Shown here: piece by piece, positions 1 to 12,600 of the stretch
How positions within the stretch are numbered: position 1 is the first letter of the stretch
Layout of the letters: each line of letters starts with the position of its first letter
Origin: Liolophura sinensis
Taxonomy: Eukaryota; Mollusca; Polyplacophora; Chitonida; Chitonidae
Assembly: GCF_032854445.1 (NCBI RefSeq)
Contig: NC_088300.1
Span: forward strand, 41,384,458-41,444,457
Reading direction: 5' to 3'
Length of the DNA: 60,000 nucleotides
Translations under genes and position numbers: made by a program
The notes under the pieces: generated by a model
What the model was told of the DNA's origin: nothing
The model's input: the letters and a program-made list of their open reading frames with translations, nothing else
The model's database searches: none

Positions 1-222
1 AATGGCCCAGGAGCCTCTCACCAATGCGGTCGTTGTGAGTTCAAACTCATGCTGGCTTCCTCTCCGGCCGTAAGTGGGAAGATCTGCCAGCAACCTGCGG
101 ATGGTCGTGGGTTTCCCCCGGGCTGTGCCCGGTTTCCACCCACAATAATGCTGGTCGCCGTCGTATAAGTGAAATATTCTTGAGTACGGCGTAAAACACC
201 AATCAAATAAATAAATAAATAA
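1..222 (+). mobile_element. V-SINE-like retroposon, copy 1
   Basis: tRNA-like B box (GTGAGTTCAAACTC) at about 34-47. A V-domain-like core follows (CGTGGGTTTCCCCCGGG ... CCGGTTTCC), then a GGCGTAAAACACC end and an AAATAAATAAAT tail. It may be cut by the window edge. The V-domain likeness to vertebrate and molluscan V-SINEs is from memory of that family. Confidence 0.8.
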
Positions 223-580
223 ATTATCAACATTTTCAAATTGTTATAATGATACAACATTTAAAACGCACGGAACCGCAGAGGGGTCGTGGTTTGGTGA
301 TTCTTTTTTGGCGGGGGGGCGTCGAAAAAAAGGGAATAAAAAACTATTCTGCTAATGCTGGGGGAAAGTGCTTTCAGGATCTGGATTGTTTGGTCAAGTT
401 GGGGGAAAGTGCTTTCAGCATCTCGATTGGTTGGTCAGGTCGGAGGAAAGTGCTTTCAGCATTCGATTGGTTGGTCAGGTCGGGGGAAACTACTTTCCCC
501 CACGTTAGCAGGATTTTACTTTTTATTCTCTTTTTTTTTTCGACGGCCAAAAAATAAGAATTATAAAACTATGTCCCTTC
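223..580. repeat. Short tandem repeat of about 45-50 bp with CTTTC-rich hairpin
   Basis: Three to four imperfect units of GGGGGAAAGTGCTTTCAG plus GATTGGTTGGTCAGGT run from about 355 to 500 and end in a small hairpin (GGGGGAAAC/ TTTCCCCC) at 482-500. The rest is AT-rich with no gene seen. Open frames here are repeat translations. Confidence 0.6.
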
Positions 581-581
581 A

Positions 582-648
582 AAAATTTTCAAAAATGTAC
601 ATGTTTACGGAACCGGTTTCCGCAAACATGTACATTTTTGAAAATTTT
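582..648. repeat. 67-nt near-perfect palindrome
   Basis: Arms 582-606 and 624-648 are exact reverse complements (25 of 25). The 17-nt centre is itself self-complementary (CGGAA CCGG TTCCG). It could be the whole of a very short inverted-repeat element or an extruding hairpin. Confidence 0.85.
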
Positions 649-1135
649 AAGCTAACCCTCCTCCAAATTTTGGACTTGGCCTAATTACAGTTATATAGAA
701 TATTTCAGTACTATTGTATACAATATTTTCACGATTTCACATGAATAAATTTACGCCTCAGGTCCCAGTTTCGCAAATCGGCGTTTGACACTGTACGTCA
801 CTGTTACGGTTACGAAAGTGGATGCTGGTTTTCTGCATTTCTTCCGCATTTGACAAGAATGAAAATAGAACATGCGCTGTTTCTTGTATGCGATTGTAGC
901 ATTCGGCAAATCGTATCGTCTGAACGCGGCTTATAAAATAGACTTGTGCCATCTTCATTCCACTTACGGAATTAGACGAGTCGATACGATAAATTGTATT
1001 GTGTGAACGCGGCTTAACGGAGACCTAAAGCGATCGAAACGGGGCTTTATCTCGCCCCATCTACATGCATAACGTAAGAACTTTTAGATAACCGATGTTA
1101 TATTGCGTAGTGTTAATTCTTCCGTGTGCACTCCA
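649..1135. other. Intergenic stretch, nothing recognised
   Basis: AT-rich DNA with only short chance frames. GTGTGAACGCGGCTTA at 999-1015 and the similar CTGAACGCGGCTTATA near 919-934 suggest decayed dispersed repeats, but no ends can be defined. Confidence 0.4.
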
Positions 1136-1256
1136 TACGACACACTCTATACGACAGCGGTCAGCATTATGATGGGAGTAAACCGGGCGGAGCCGGGAGG
1201 AAACCCACAACCATCCGCAGGTTGTTGCAAGATCTTCCCACTTACGGCCGGAGATA
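1136..1256 (-). mobile_element. V-SINE-like fragment, copy 2
   Basis: Reverse-oriented core with CGACAGCGGTCAGCATTATG, AAACCGGGCGGAGCCGGG and ACCATCCGCAGGTTG. The AT tail and tRNA head are missing, so it is truncated at both ends. Confidence 0.75.
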
Positions 1257-1479
1257 AAACTTTTCTATGACTCTTAATAATACATATGGGCCGCAGATTA
1301 GACAATGTTATCGCCTGTTAAAGAATGGGAGGTGCGTCTTCGTACCTCTGTGAGGTGACATCATTCACGGAGAAAATGTCCATACACGAAGTTTTATATA
1401 GGAGTACACGCTAGCAGTTGTGTGGGATTATATGCTAGAGGCTGTGTGGAAATGCATGTTAGATAGGTGTAGTATGGGA

Positions 1480-2200
1480 ATATGTGCTGGTGGTTGTAGG
1501 CTATAGTGGTTACATGTATATGTGCTGGTGGTTGTAGGCTATAGTGGTTACATGTATGTGTGTCAGTGGTTGTAGATTATAATGGTTACATTATATGTGC
1601 TGGTGGTTGTAGGCTATAGTGGTTACATGCATATGTGCCAGTGGTTGTAAGTTATAGTGGTTACATTATATGTGCTGGTGGTTGTAGGCTGTAGTGGTAA
1701 CATGTATATGTGCTGGTGGTTGTAGGCTATAGTGTTACATGTATATGTGCTGGTGGTTGTAGGCTATAGTGTTACATGTATATGTGCTGGTAGTTGTAGG
1801 CTATAGTGGTTACATGTATGTGTGTCAGTGGTTGTAGGTTATAATGGTTATATGTATATGGGCTAGTGGTTATAGGCTATAGTGGTTACGTGTATATGTA
1901 CCAGTGGTTGTATAGGCTATAGTGATGACATGCATATGTGCCAGTGGTTGTAGGTTATAGTGGTTACATTATATGTGCTGGTGGTTGTAGGCTATAGTGT
2001 TACATGTATATGTGCTGGTAGTTGTAGGCTATAGTGGTCACATGTATATGCACCAGTGGTTGTAAGCTATAGTGATGACATGTATATGTGCGGGTGGTTG
2101 TAGGCTATAGTGGTTACATGTATATGTGCTGGTGGTTGTAGGCTATAGTAATGACATGCATATGTGCCAGTGGTTGTAGGCTCTAGTGGTTACATGTATT
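1480..2200. repeat. Minisatellite, 36-39 bp unit, about 19 copies
   Basis: The unit runs TGTGCTGGTGGTTGTAGGCT and then ATAGTGGTTACATGTATA, varying by a few bases and small deletions. The degree of variation implies an old array. No coding sense. Confidence 0.9.
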
Positions 2201-2617
2201 AAATGGGTCCAGCCAATATCAGTTCGAAACGCTCTCTTCCACTGAGCATTTATCTCACGTAGGGTTTTTTTTACTTTAAAATTATTTATCTTTATTTGAT
2301 AGGCAGCCTTTTGGAAAACCAAAAACAAGGAATTTAAGAAATCCATATTCGTGAGTCAAATGATATTATATATTTCCATCTTAGACATATCTTCACTGTG
2401 GAGATTAGTCCGTTTAAAGGAACATGAACCCGCGACACAGACCAAGTACTGGCAGGATACAGTGTTTGCCTAAAGTTGTTATCCAGAGCATTCTCGTAAC
2501 GCGTTGTCCTTGTGTTAGTGTGACCAGCCATGGCAAATCCGTTTTGGAATGCTAAGCCTTCAACTCGGAACGGCAAATACATAATCTTAAGAAAAACAAC
2601 AAACACGGCAAGTTCTA

Positions 2618-3175
2618 ACGTATTCTAACGAGACATGTTCAAATTACTTCTAAAAAGACATGTTGGAACTCTCTGAAATATGACCTGTTCAAGACATTTT
2701 CTAACTCCGAACAAATAAGACATGTTCAAAATCTGTGTAACTAATGAGTTCAAACTATCTAACAAGACATACTCTAGCTGTTCTGAAATGATCAACCTGC
2801 AACAGATGAACGATATATATAAACTTAAGGAGAAACAAACCAATGATTGTTCTAACTTCTTCTAATAAGACATTCCTTCAAATTCCTTCAAACAAGATAT
2901 GTTCAAAGTCTAACGAATAAGACTTGTCGGTAGAGGATGGAACATTTTTATACCTTGACAGATTTCCCTCAGACTAATTTCTTGTGGTGAACTACAGAGG
3001 TGCGCCTAAACTCTGTCCAACAGGCCATCTTTAAATTCTACACGATCAAGGCATGTACAAAGACTATTTAAGCAAGGTATGTTCAAACTCTGTATCTAAC
3101 AAGGCATGTTTACACACTGTATCTAACAAGGCATGTTCAAATTTTGTTTGGCACGACATATTCAAGCATGTTCAC
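2618..3175. repeat. Degenerate tandem repeat built on AAGACATGTTCAAA
   Basis: The motif (A)AGACATGTTCAAAnTCT with TCTAAC between recurs irregularly about every 30-50 bp, at least ten times, with strong decay. Downstream to 3950 I see only short chance frames, including a small TCTGGTCAGT repeat at 3656-3720. Confidence 0.6.
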
Positions 3176-3953
3176 AGTGTTTTTCGGCATTTCTGCATTT
3201 TCTCTACAGTTCAGTGGCAGAACAGAAGGCAGAAAAACGGGATAAAACTTATCGGGCACTGTTTACAAAAAATTGCAAAGTGTTCCACCTTGTTAAATTA
3301 AGAATGTGGTTTGATATATAGTAAGCTACACTGGAATGAAAACATCGCGGCTTAAGAAATTCTTTAGACATATGTATTACGTAATGTGATTGTAGGTAGC
3401 TGTTACACTACCCGGTAGGCCCCTACGACGGGGAGGAGATTTAACTGTGGACCTCCCCCCCCTTTTTGTTACACCCTAAACCTTTTCACGATGGGTAACA
3501 ATAGTCCAGCTGAACAGGTCGTCGCGGCCGACTGCCATCCTCCTTTAGCTAGCACATAAGTACATGAAATGAGTAGCCGGAAGCGAATAAAAAATACTTT
3601 CCAAAAGCGTCACATTCTATGTTGAAGTCAGTCCAGTTAAATCAGTGAGGCTAGATCTCGTCTGGTCAGTGTAGCTGGATGTGGTGTGGTCACTGCTAGT
3701 AGATTTGATTTGGTCAGTATCCAGCATATCTGGTGTGACCATTACTGCTAAACCGGTATATATTGTACAAACGAACAAGGCTACTTCCCTCTTTGACTCA
3801 AGGGAAATCATGTCTTTAGGGGTAAGTCTTTCTGTTCTGCTTTTACAGCCTTGAATGTATCTTCGTAAACACACGGTGTTTTCTTTTGTTATCTAAAAAC
3901 ACATGCCACGCAATGCACGTGATTGTTTCGAACGTCCGAGGAGAATAGTCCCG

Positions 3954-4170
3954 GCCCTGGATCATGAGGCGATTTTACTTGAGTCAAAATTTTTACAAAG
4001 ATCACCTTAAAATTTTTATTTCTTATGGTGAAAAGTCAAATTATTGCTTGACAACAACAATTTGCGGTAAGTTTTTGTAGAAGCTAAAATAATGAAAAGG
4101 AACATACCAATTTTAATTATTAAACTTTTGACTTACGCCTAAGATCGCTTCATGATCCCGGGGCCAGGGC
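3954..4170. mobile_element. MITE-like inverted-repeat element
   Basis: Terminal inverted repeats of about 38 bp: the left begins GCCCTGGATCATGAGGCG and the right, reverse-complemented, reads GCCCTGGCCCCGGGATCATG with AAGCGAT following. The interior is AT-rich without a frame. It is probably a non-autonomous DNA transposon; the target duplication is not clear. Confidence 0.65.
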
Positions 4171-6491
4171 TGTCGTTCTCGTCAGTCTATTTACTCCCTC
4201 AACTGCCTCGGGGTGGTCTGGTTTCGTCGTCGCCGTCTTTTCAAAATAACTGAGGAAAAATCAGCAGTAGTCTCTCCTGAATGATGTATCTGAGCAATTT
4301 TCTTAGACCATCTGATATATAGTTTGAAGAAATACCTTTCTCCTTTAAATTGTGTAACAGTACCTGACGTTCTGTATTCATGGAGGCGCTAAGTAAATAT
4401 TAAATTTTAGGGGTGTAATAGTACGTTGTATGAAGGTTTTAGCATTTAGCGCGATCCGACATCTTGTACTGTATAGTAAACGTGTACGGTATAGAGTAAA
4501 CTTCTGACAAATCCAGTTATTATTAGCTAATACCGGTATTAAGTTAAATTTAAATTCAAAATTTTAACCAAACTCAGCAGCTAATACGGTTGTCCAAATT
4601 CACTGTATAAGAGCAACTGATTTACTTCATATTTAATATACTGTTTGACAATTGTTTTTGCGCTAAGTACAAAATTGAACACTTTGCTTAAAGTTAAATC
4701 TGGTGTTTAGTCTTAAAACACTTTTGAACAACTGGGCTCTGGTTTTAAGTCAAAAGCCTTATTTGTACATACGGAAAAAGGTATACAGTTTTATGTTAAG
4801 TGGAAACTGGTGGGACTGGATGTCATACACTGTCGAGATGGACTAAGCGTGAAGCGACGGGGGCGGGGGTGGGAGGATGTGGGTTTTGTCTGATAGATGC
4901 CACACACGCTACACGTCCCGCTGTGTTACCACCAAAGTGGATCAACACCTTCCATACTATTTGTTTCCAAAGCTATGTGGCAGTTTTTACCGATAATCTT
5001 TAGAGACGGTTTCCAAGTTGGACAAGGGCTGGCTCACAATGCACGATCGATTTGTGTTGATGTCACATACCGGCATATAGTCATAATAGGCAACGGTGTA
5101 AGCGGGCTGGTCAGTTAAAGTGCATATGCCCGGCCTTAAAATCTGAAAAAAAGGAAATCAATGCCGCCGCTTTAGGGCCATCTGTATTGAATGAAGCAAA
5201 ACCCACGAATCAAATAACACATATGACACAAGTGTTAATTTGGGGGAAAGTTTAAAACTTCTTGTGCAATAATATTTTAGTGATCAGTGACCCTTAATTT
5301 TTTGGAGGTATCAACTTGTACTTTGAAAACTGTAATTAGAGAACCAGGTGCATCAAATGCAATGTGGATGCTGTGGCAATGGCAGTGGTGGGTTGGATCC
5401 AGGTTAGCACCAGTAGGACTGATCAAATCCATGGCCTATCCCCTGTGCTCGACGATAGAGCACCTAGTATGACACTAACGTTGAGGACTTTAGAGCAGGC
5501 GACAAACCACACCACTGACTGGTCGATTCTCGAGTTCGGGTTATGTGGATCAACTTAACAATCTTTACATTGTTCTGAGTCTTCTAGACTAAAAAAAACG
5601 ACAAAAGTATGGCAGTCTGACTGATTACCTTCACTCTCTGATTCTTTACTCAACAAGTCATTACAAAAAAAACATACAAGGAATCTTTTTTAGCCCTGGG
5701 TGCTTATTAACCACGCCACTGTTTACAACATACCATACCTGTCCCTGTTGAAAGGAGTTAAATTGCAGTCGAAGGCTAACACAAGTTGACTCCCTTTACC
5801 TTTTTGATTGTAGGCTACAGGTGTACATAAAAGCAGAATTCGATGTGGAGTTACCAAACCGGATTGTCCCCTGTTTGATAATTTCAATGCTCTGTCATTT
5901 TGTTAAATTTTATCTCTTAATAATTTTCTGACGTAATCATTGCAATTGTGCATGACAAGTTACTCAGCACACCCACGTGTAAACTTTAAAAATTATGTCA
6001 TGCATTTGTTGTCCCACTGTATCTATTCTCTTTTGTTTAATGCACTGTTAAGGGTGTTGGAGGATTTTCACATGACGTTAGTTCAACATTTACTTTGCTT
6101 TTACTGTTCTCAAATAGCTACAAAGCCCATGTACTGCGTTATTTACCCAGAAGACGTAATCTTTAATACGAACACTTTCTCAATGACACTTCTAAATTTG
6201 AGCCATAGTTTACTACAGAGATATACAGCACGGGTAAACATACCCATAAAAACAGTCATGCACCATACGTCTGTAGAAATCAGCTGTCACCATGATTTAA
6301 GCAAACACGAAACTTGCTTAGTCACTCAACATCACAAGCTTTGTGGTTGAAGTGTATTTACCAACATTAAACAATTACTTATGTCAGGTCTGTTGTAACA
6401 TGTATATGCTAACGGCGTCATACGTGGCAAAACGGTAAAGTGCAAAGAGAGCAAAGGGAAGAAAACGTTAAAATGAAGCAAGCACCACTGA
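4171..6491. other. Intergenic, no gene recognised
   Basis: AT-rich DNA. The end CACTTTTGAACAACTGGGCT at 4719-4738 resembles, in reverse, the ends of the elements at 30325 and 59139, so a decayed MITE may end here. The longest open frame (5940-6350, 136 codons, +) has no recognisable domain and a composition like its surroundings, so it is not called as a gene. Confidence 0.4.
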
Positions 6492-6758
6492 GCTTTGCAT
6501 ACACGAGAGTTTAAAACGGGAATCCACTTAACTCAACCTGACTCGACCGAACTCAATTGGACCCAGTCGCTGTTGCACAGTTGGACCCAGTCGCTGTTGA
6601 CCATGTGACTTGAAGATTCACCGGTATACACCTAACTACAGGAGAACAACTCCAGCTGAGTTGGGTTGTTATTTCACACACACCAGAGCTTAGGCTCCGA
6701 TGTGGCGGTCGAGTCGAGTTGAGTTGAGATGGGTCATAAGCTCTCGTGTATGATAGGC
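6492..6758. mobile_element. MITE-like element with long inverted ends
   Basis: The ends GCTTTGCATACACGAGAG (6492-6509) and CTCTCGTGTATGATAGGC (6741-6758) are inverted copies. The pairing continues inside with CTCAACCTGACTCGACCG against CGGTCGAGTCGAGTTGAG. A 23-bp direct duplication (TTGGACCCAGTCGCTGTTG) lies within. No frame, so non-autonomous. Confidence 0.7.
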
Positions 6759-7371
6759 TTTAGTGAAAGCCAATGAAAACTATATTCGAAAATCTCTTCA
6801 CTAGGCCCTACCCTTTTCTTAGCTTTTCCCACTGAAATAAATGGTGTTTTTAAAAACTCTTTTTATTGTAAGCTGTGCTTTTTGAACCATATGGATGATG
6901 TGTACTAGATCACATAATTTCTCTCCATGTGAATCTCCCTTCCACATCACTCGCATGCATGTTTTATAGAGTTTCTTGTCATTTATTGCCTTTTTTACAG
7001 CTGATTTGATAAAATGAATATGAGAATCATGCGTTTTCTTTTCATCAATTACCTGCTTCAAACACAAAATGTTACACACTTTAATCAGTCTGGATTATAC
7101 TTGTTTAAGTTTGAGCAATTTCCAATTTACGATATTGTGTATTTATAAACCAGGGATAGGCTTCCGGATATCAAATGTAAGATGTCTCCGACTATTTCTG
7201 AGCACAGATATATAGTTGAGGGGAAGCTGCACACGACCTGGAACAAACCACTGCCATCCGCTAGGTTTCAGGCATTTCAACCACACAGAAAGGCGCGGCC
7301 GAATCACCTTATGTTACTGAGCTAGCACGAGCCCGGTCTACATCTAATGTAATCTCATGTCACTGCAGGAG
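6759..7371. other. Intergenic, no gene recognised
   Basis: AT-rich at first, then a G+C-richer patch at 7220-7330 with GGGGAAGCTGCAC, which recurs at 48092-48104 and may belong to a dispersed repeat. No coding support. Confidence 0.3.
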
Positions 7372-7590
7372 CAAATTCTATGGTGGCTGATAGCGTCCGT
7401 TTTTGAATGTGACGTTAGCGACGTTAGCGACCTGAACGGGGTCACGGAAGGCGCGGAGGGCGCGGTTCAGCGTGTTCCGCGGTGTGGCGGAGGACGCGTA
7501 AGGCATGGAGGTCGAGATTTTAATAATACCCCGCCCTCCGCCAGGTCGCTAAGTGATGTGGATGGACGCTATCAGTCACCATAAAATTCT
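7372..7590. mobile_element. MITE-like element with GC-rich centre
   Basis: Inverted ends 7372-7398 and 7564-7590 share TATGGTGnCTGATAGCGTCC. The pairing extends to TTAGCGACCTG on both sides. The centre is strikingly G+C-rich (GGCGCGGAGGGCGCGG). The open frame across it is only a read-through of the element. Confidence 0.75.
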
Positions 7591-8948
7591 ACCTGAACAG
7601 AACTGTATTTACACAAAGTGTATTAGCATAGAAGTAGATAACTATTATTAGACAATTAATGTTCACAGAATGACTAATTACTACTCATAGTGTAATGTAA
7701 ATTGATTATTACACTATTGGTGTCATTCGCGCTATCATCCTTACATTATGGTTAGCACGTGCTGTCTGTGGCGTAACTCTTATTCATTATGGAAATTGAT
7801 TACTTATCGTAGCAGTACTGTGGAAAAATCAACTACCGGTATACTGACTGTCAATAGATCACTTGACACTGTATACTGTGTATCTAACCCGGGTTGAAAC
7901 GAATGCCCTGTGTTGTGTCTCTAGGGTTATACTGATGTGTGGGGCTTGGGGTGCGGCATTTCTCTATAACCCTGCATTTTGTCATAGTTATTACGTCTTT
8001 TAGAGTCAGTGGCTGGTCACTGTCAACTTAAAGTATGCTGTAGGCTAACTCGCTTTAGGCGTAATATATGTGTGTTTACGTATAAACGCCTGTTTAGGCG
8101 GTGGATGAATCACCTCGGTTCAAACACTGCGGGAATAAAAGGATAGGGCCTCCGTTATTTACTCTCCCCAAACTGTGGTTAAGCGATCTGACCTGTTGGT
8201 GATTACCTCGCGCTTGTTCTGCTTTGGTGTCAGGATTTCTCACATTGACAGAGCATCGAGCCTTATGTGGCCTACTATACAACTCAGTGAACTTTACATG
8301 CACATTATCAGGGGGCGCCACCGGAGTGAATCCCAAGCTTCCGTGAGTCGGAACCAATCCCAAACGTTCCTCCAATTATTTCTTAGCGCCCTTTGGTTGG
8401 AAAGTGTAATAAGGACTCTGAGTATTAGCCCGTACACTAGCGTTGAAAGTCAAGCTACCTGAGCTAGCAATGTAGGCCTTCACGTACGGAAAGTCTAAGG
8501 ACTTCGCAAACTGCAACATTAGAGTGATATAATTCCTGTATACTACGCAGAATTTACGTATTTGGATAAACGAAGTTTGTGCTGGACTGACTGAATATTT
8601 ATACGGTGTCTTTGTTGGTGAAACAATTGCGTCAACTTACTCCGCACAAATGTGTCAGCTAGTATAGAATTTGTGGGCGCTTTTCTTCTTCTCAGTTGTC
8701 AAGAGATTTATCGAGGCGTATCGGATTGGGTTCAAGGACATCTGAAAGCCCACATAGGCGTACGTCAACACACACACTTTCGTGAAACATCCGAGCGTAT
8801 TCCAGTACCTGTAGTCACAGATAACTTCCAGAAATAGAATGTAACTTTTTGGTTGTTTGGTCATAGCTGGAACTAAAGCTTTCTTGGAAACTATCTTTAC
8901 CTTTGTCCGTAACCCAAGGATAAGGAATTCCTGTCATCAGTTAGCAGC
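7591..8948. other. Upstream region of the Hv-like gene
   Basis: Holds the presumed promoter and 5' UTR of the gene that starts at 8949. The part from 8060 to 8470 is less AT-rich and has open frames on both strands without recognisable domains. A TATTTATAC at 8588-8596 could serve as a TATA-like box, but the start of transcription cannot be fixed. Confidence 0.3.
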
Positions 8949-8993
8949 ATGCCGAGGGGTTCCGACAGAAAGGTGGTTGACCCAGTGTTACGA
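8949..8993 (+). CDS. Hv-like gene, exon 1 (N-terminal 15 residues)
   Basis: The ATG at 8949 is the first in frame after a TAA at 8910-8912. It encodes [15 protein letters not shown] and ends at a consensus donor (CGA|GTAAGT) in phase 0, which fits the phase-0 start of the next exon. No transcript evidence is available. If this exon is not used, the first usable Met is codon 2 of exon 2 (13530). The 500 bp upstream show no clear TATA box that I would defend. Confidence 0.5.
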
Positions 8994-9523
8994 GTAAGTC
9001 AGAATGCACATCAGTAATTAATTGTTTAGTTATAGAATGAATGATTATGGCTTAATAATAATAGCGATAATATTTCAGCCATATCGTGGCGAGTAGTCCT
9101 ATAACTACGTCTAGTTACAGGAAACGGTCTTGAAATCGAACCACAAGTGAATGTAGCAATCCTTGATGCCTGTCTTTGACTTAAGAGTACTTTTATACAG
9201 CGTTCAGTAGCGTTTATCATTGGTCCGTGATACACAATACCGATTGAACTGGGAATGTGAAATTGTTTAAAACCACATCTGTTGATATCTAATGATGAAA
9301 ATACAGGTGTGGAACAGATATATTTTGCCTGGAATTCGATATATGCCAAAAATTCATTTATATGTATCAGAACATCTTTGCGTTGAAACAGGTATTCGTA
9401 TACCAGCCATTCGTATATCGTATATGTCACTGACTTGTTTGTAAAATTAAAATTAGACTAATGTCATATACAATATATTGTGACAAAAGAGAGTTCCTAT
9501 TAAATACCGATAGGTATTATATA

Positions 9524-9565
<42 letters not shown>

Positions 9566-9601
9566 TTATAGTGTTGGTATATATGCCAATTTTTGCTGAT
9601 T

Positions 9602-9670
<69 letters not shown>

Positions 9671-12600
9671 CTTCTTTCTTTGTCATATATTATGTGGTAT
9701 ATTTAATCTAAGCAGAGCAAAATGTATCATTTAAGACCCTCCTGAAAATTGTCAATAATAAATTTGAAATTTATTACTGCTTCGGTAACCTCAAGGCCCG
9801 TTTTCACGGTGTGATTTGTACTACCTACTTGTAGCATACAACCGAGTCGAAATGTGAGAACACCCGAATCGTTTCGACATTTGTCGCATTCAACGAGTTG
9901 TGAGCTAGCCGAAAGAAATAGAGAAAGCTCTTCTTTCATGCTACAAATCGCGTACACTGACCAATCAAATTGCTTCAGTTTTTTCCGCGATCAGTTACGC
10001 CCCTTTGTCTTACCAATAAAAGCTTGCCAACAACCATGTCCGAAGAAGCAGACGATATAAACGCTTGTACTGGAAAAGCACACTGGTGCACAGCTCACAG
10101 AAACCGAGCAATTTATGGCTTATCTCTGTCAAGATCTACTATGAAATTACACAACATGTAAATTACAGTAAACACCTTCACATGACAAACCATGTTAGGT
10201 GCGGTTTTTGTCGAACTCTCCATTCAAATGTTATCGAATGAGAACGGGCCTTAATGGTTAGAACATTCGCCTCGAAGTCGGGACCTCGCTTGGCGTTCAG
10301 CAGGAAGGGGATAGTGCAACTACTGGTTGACCCGTATTAGTATCAGACCCTTACCCCAAGCACTTACTCACTCACTCGAAGTCGGGAAAAGCCGGATCAA
10401 ACCCAGCTCGAGTCATACCAAAGAATTTAAAAATGGTACTTGTTGTTGCTTCGTTTGGACCTCAGCACCGAGAGGCTAGTGCAAGGAAAGAGAGCTGGCT
10501 GGGCCTGTGTCAGTATAATGTGACTGGGTATCGGTGTCATATCTGGTGTCAACGTCTTGATACAGTGGAGATAATTTAAGTTGTTAAGAATGACGTAAAA
10601 CCCCAAGAAATCATTCATTCATTCATTCATTTGAAATTTATTAGTCAGCTAACTTAACGATCATACTATTTGACAACGAAGGTGGAGAGGCGGCATAAGA
10701 AGAGCAGTGGAGTGTATATCTCATCATACTTTCTCGAAAATCAGGATAATTTACATTCCGCGCATATTTTAAAACCTTAATTTTTTACCAGAATACGGCC
10801 TGTCATCTCTTGAATAATTCTATTCGCGTTTCAATGTACTTGATCCTTTAAGCTGTGACACTGTTTGCACAGGCTGTAACGAACTGAAATAGTTATTTGC
10901 GGGGGATGAAACCAGCTTTTCAGCTGTGTCAACCCGGTTTCGGAAAACTCGGCTTTACCTGTCAGGAAAACACTTTTTCATACCCGTGGGTAAATACGCC
11001 TATGTGCGCTTGATAAACTGGACAAAAAGCAAACCTTCATACCGGAAAACACCTGCGTGTATCAGAATGTTAAGATTTATTCTTATGTAATAAAGACTGG
11101 TGGCGCACCAATCAAACGTAATACATCACCGACACGCCTGAGACATACGTGTGTACTTAATGCTCTCTGTCGTTGTGCGTGCGTGTATCTTCCGAAGGTG
11201 TCCAAAAGTTTCTCTTCCAAAGCATTAGTTATGTCAATAACGTGAAATAAGATGATTAAAAGACATTTTCATACCGTTCATAATGTTATAATGTCATGCT
11301 CTCAGATACATGGACTTTGCTGACCTGCACCAAACATTTTATGAAAGAGAATCCTTTAACGTTACAGGCTTATGAATGCTATTCATTGTCTTTTCATTTC
11401 AACAAAACGATGTCGCATCAGAGGGGAAGTCTATAATCGACATGTTTTAAACGACATAAATAGACCTCTCTTAAAATTCGGCTGATTTCCACGATTTCAA
11501 GCATTTTAACTACAACAAACAGTTTGTAAGTCGTTCCATTTGTCTATCTTTGGTTGGTCGCCAGTCAAATATCTGACATTTTTAACGCACAAGGGCCATT
11601 CACTTAACGAATGGGGCCTGAGTATTTAGGACGACATTCACTTAACGACAGGGGCCTGAGTATTTAGGACGACATTCACTTAACGACTGGGGCCTGAGTA
11701 TTTAGGACGAGATTCACTAAACGACAGGGGCCTGAGTATTTAGGACGACATTCAATTAACGACTCGGACCTGAGTATTTAGGACGACATTCACTTAACGA
11801 CTGGGGCCTGAATATTTAGGACGACATTCACTTAACGACTGGAGCCTGAGTGTTTAAAACGACATTCACTTAACGACAGGGGCCTGAGTACTTAGGACGA
11901 CATTCACTTAACGACAGGGGCCTTGGTATTTAGGACGACATTCAATTAACGACTGGGGCCTGAGTATTTAGGACGACATTCACTTAACGACAGGGGCCTG
12001 GGTATTTTGGACGACATTCACTTAACGACAGGGACCTTGGCATTTAGGACGACATTCAATTAATGACTGAGGCCTGAGTATTTAGGACGACATTCACTTA
12101 ACGACTGGGGCCTGAGTATTTAGGACGACATCGACTATTGGGAGATTCCACAGCTATCGCTTATCTGAGCTTGTTTTTTTGTCCAGGTCAGTGCTGTCTT
12201 ATTTTTGATGAGGTCAAAGCATGCATAGTTTTATAAATGAAAACATGTTTTTGTGACATCCTTATAAAATGTGCGTCCGCTTTAACCATAAAGCCGGGAC
12301 AAAAACTATCAATGTTCACTTTGCAAGTGTGTGTTATCATGATATCCTTATTATTTGAAAACTAAAAAAAAAAATTTAAAACTCCGTGAGTTTCCGAACT
12401 AAAGAACTATACGGTGCTATGCAATTACTTTTTAATATATGATGCGAAAACCACATCGAACATACTGGAATGATATTTGTAGTTACATTAATAATCGTGT
12501 AGTCTTTTATGTATACGGGTATACAGTGAATTTGAAGGAATGCCTGTTGTACCGACCTTCTGGTAGTATACAGTATTAAACAGCATTGTGAGTCTGATGG

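Noticed and set aside
5940-6350. 136-codon open frame on + as a gene
   Set aside because: No domain, low complexity in codon use, no splice or promoter context. Frames of this size occur by chance in AT-rich DNA.
9453-9686. 77-codon frame rich in IY
   Set aside because: Translation of the AT microsatellites.
11595-12130. 38-bp repeat as a CRISPR array
   Set aside because: Units are contiguous without unique spacers, and the window is eukaryotic.
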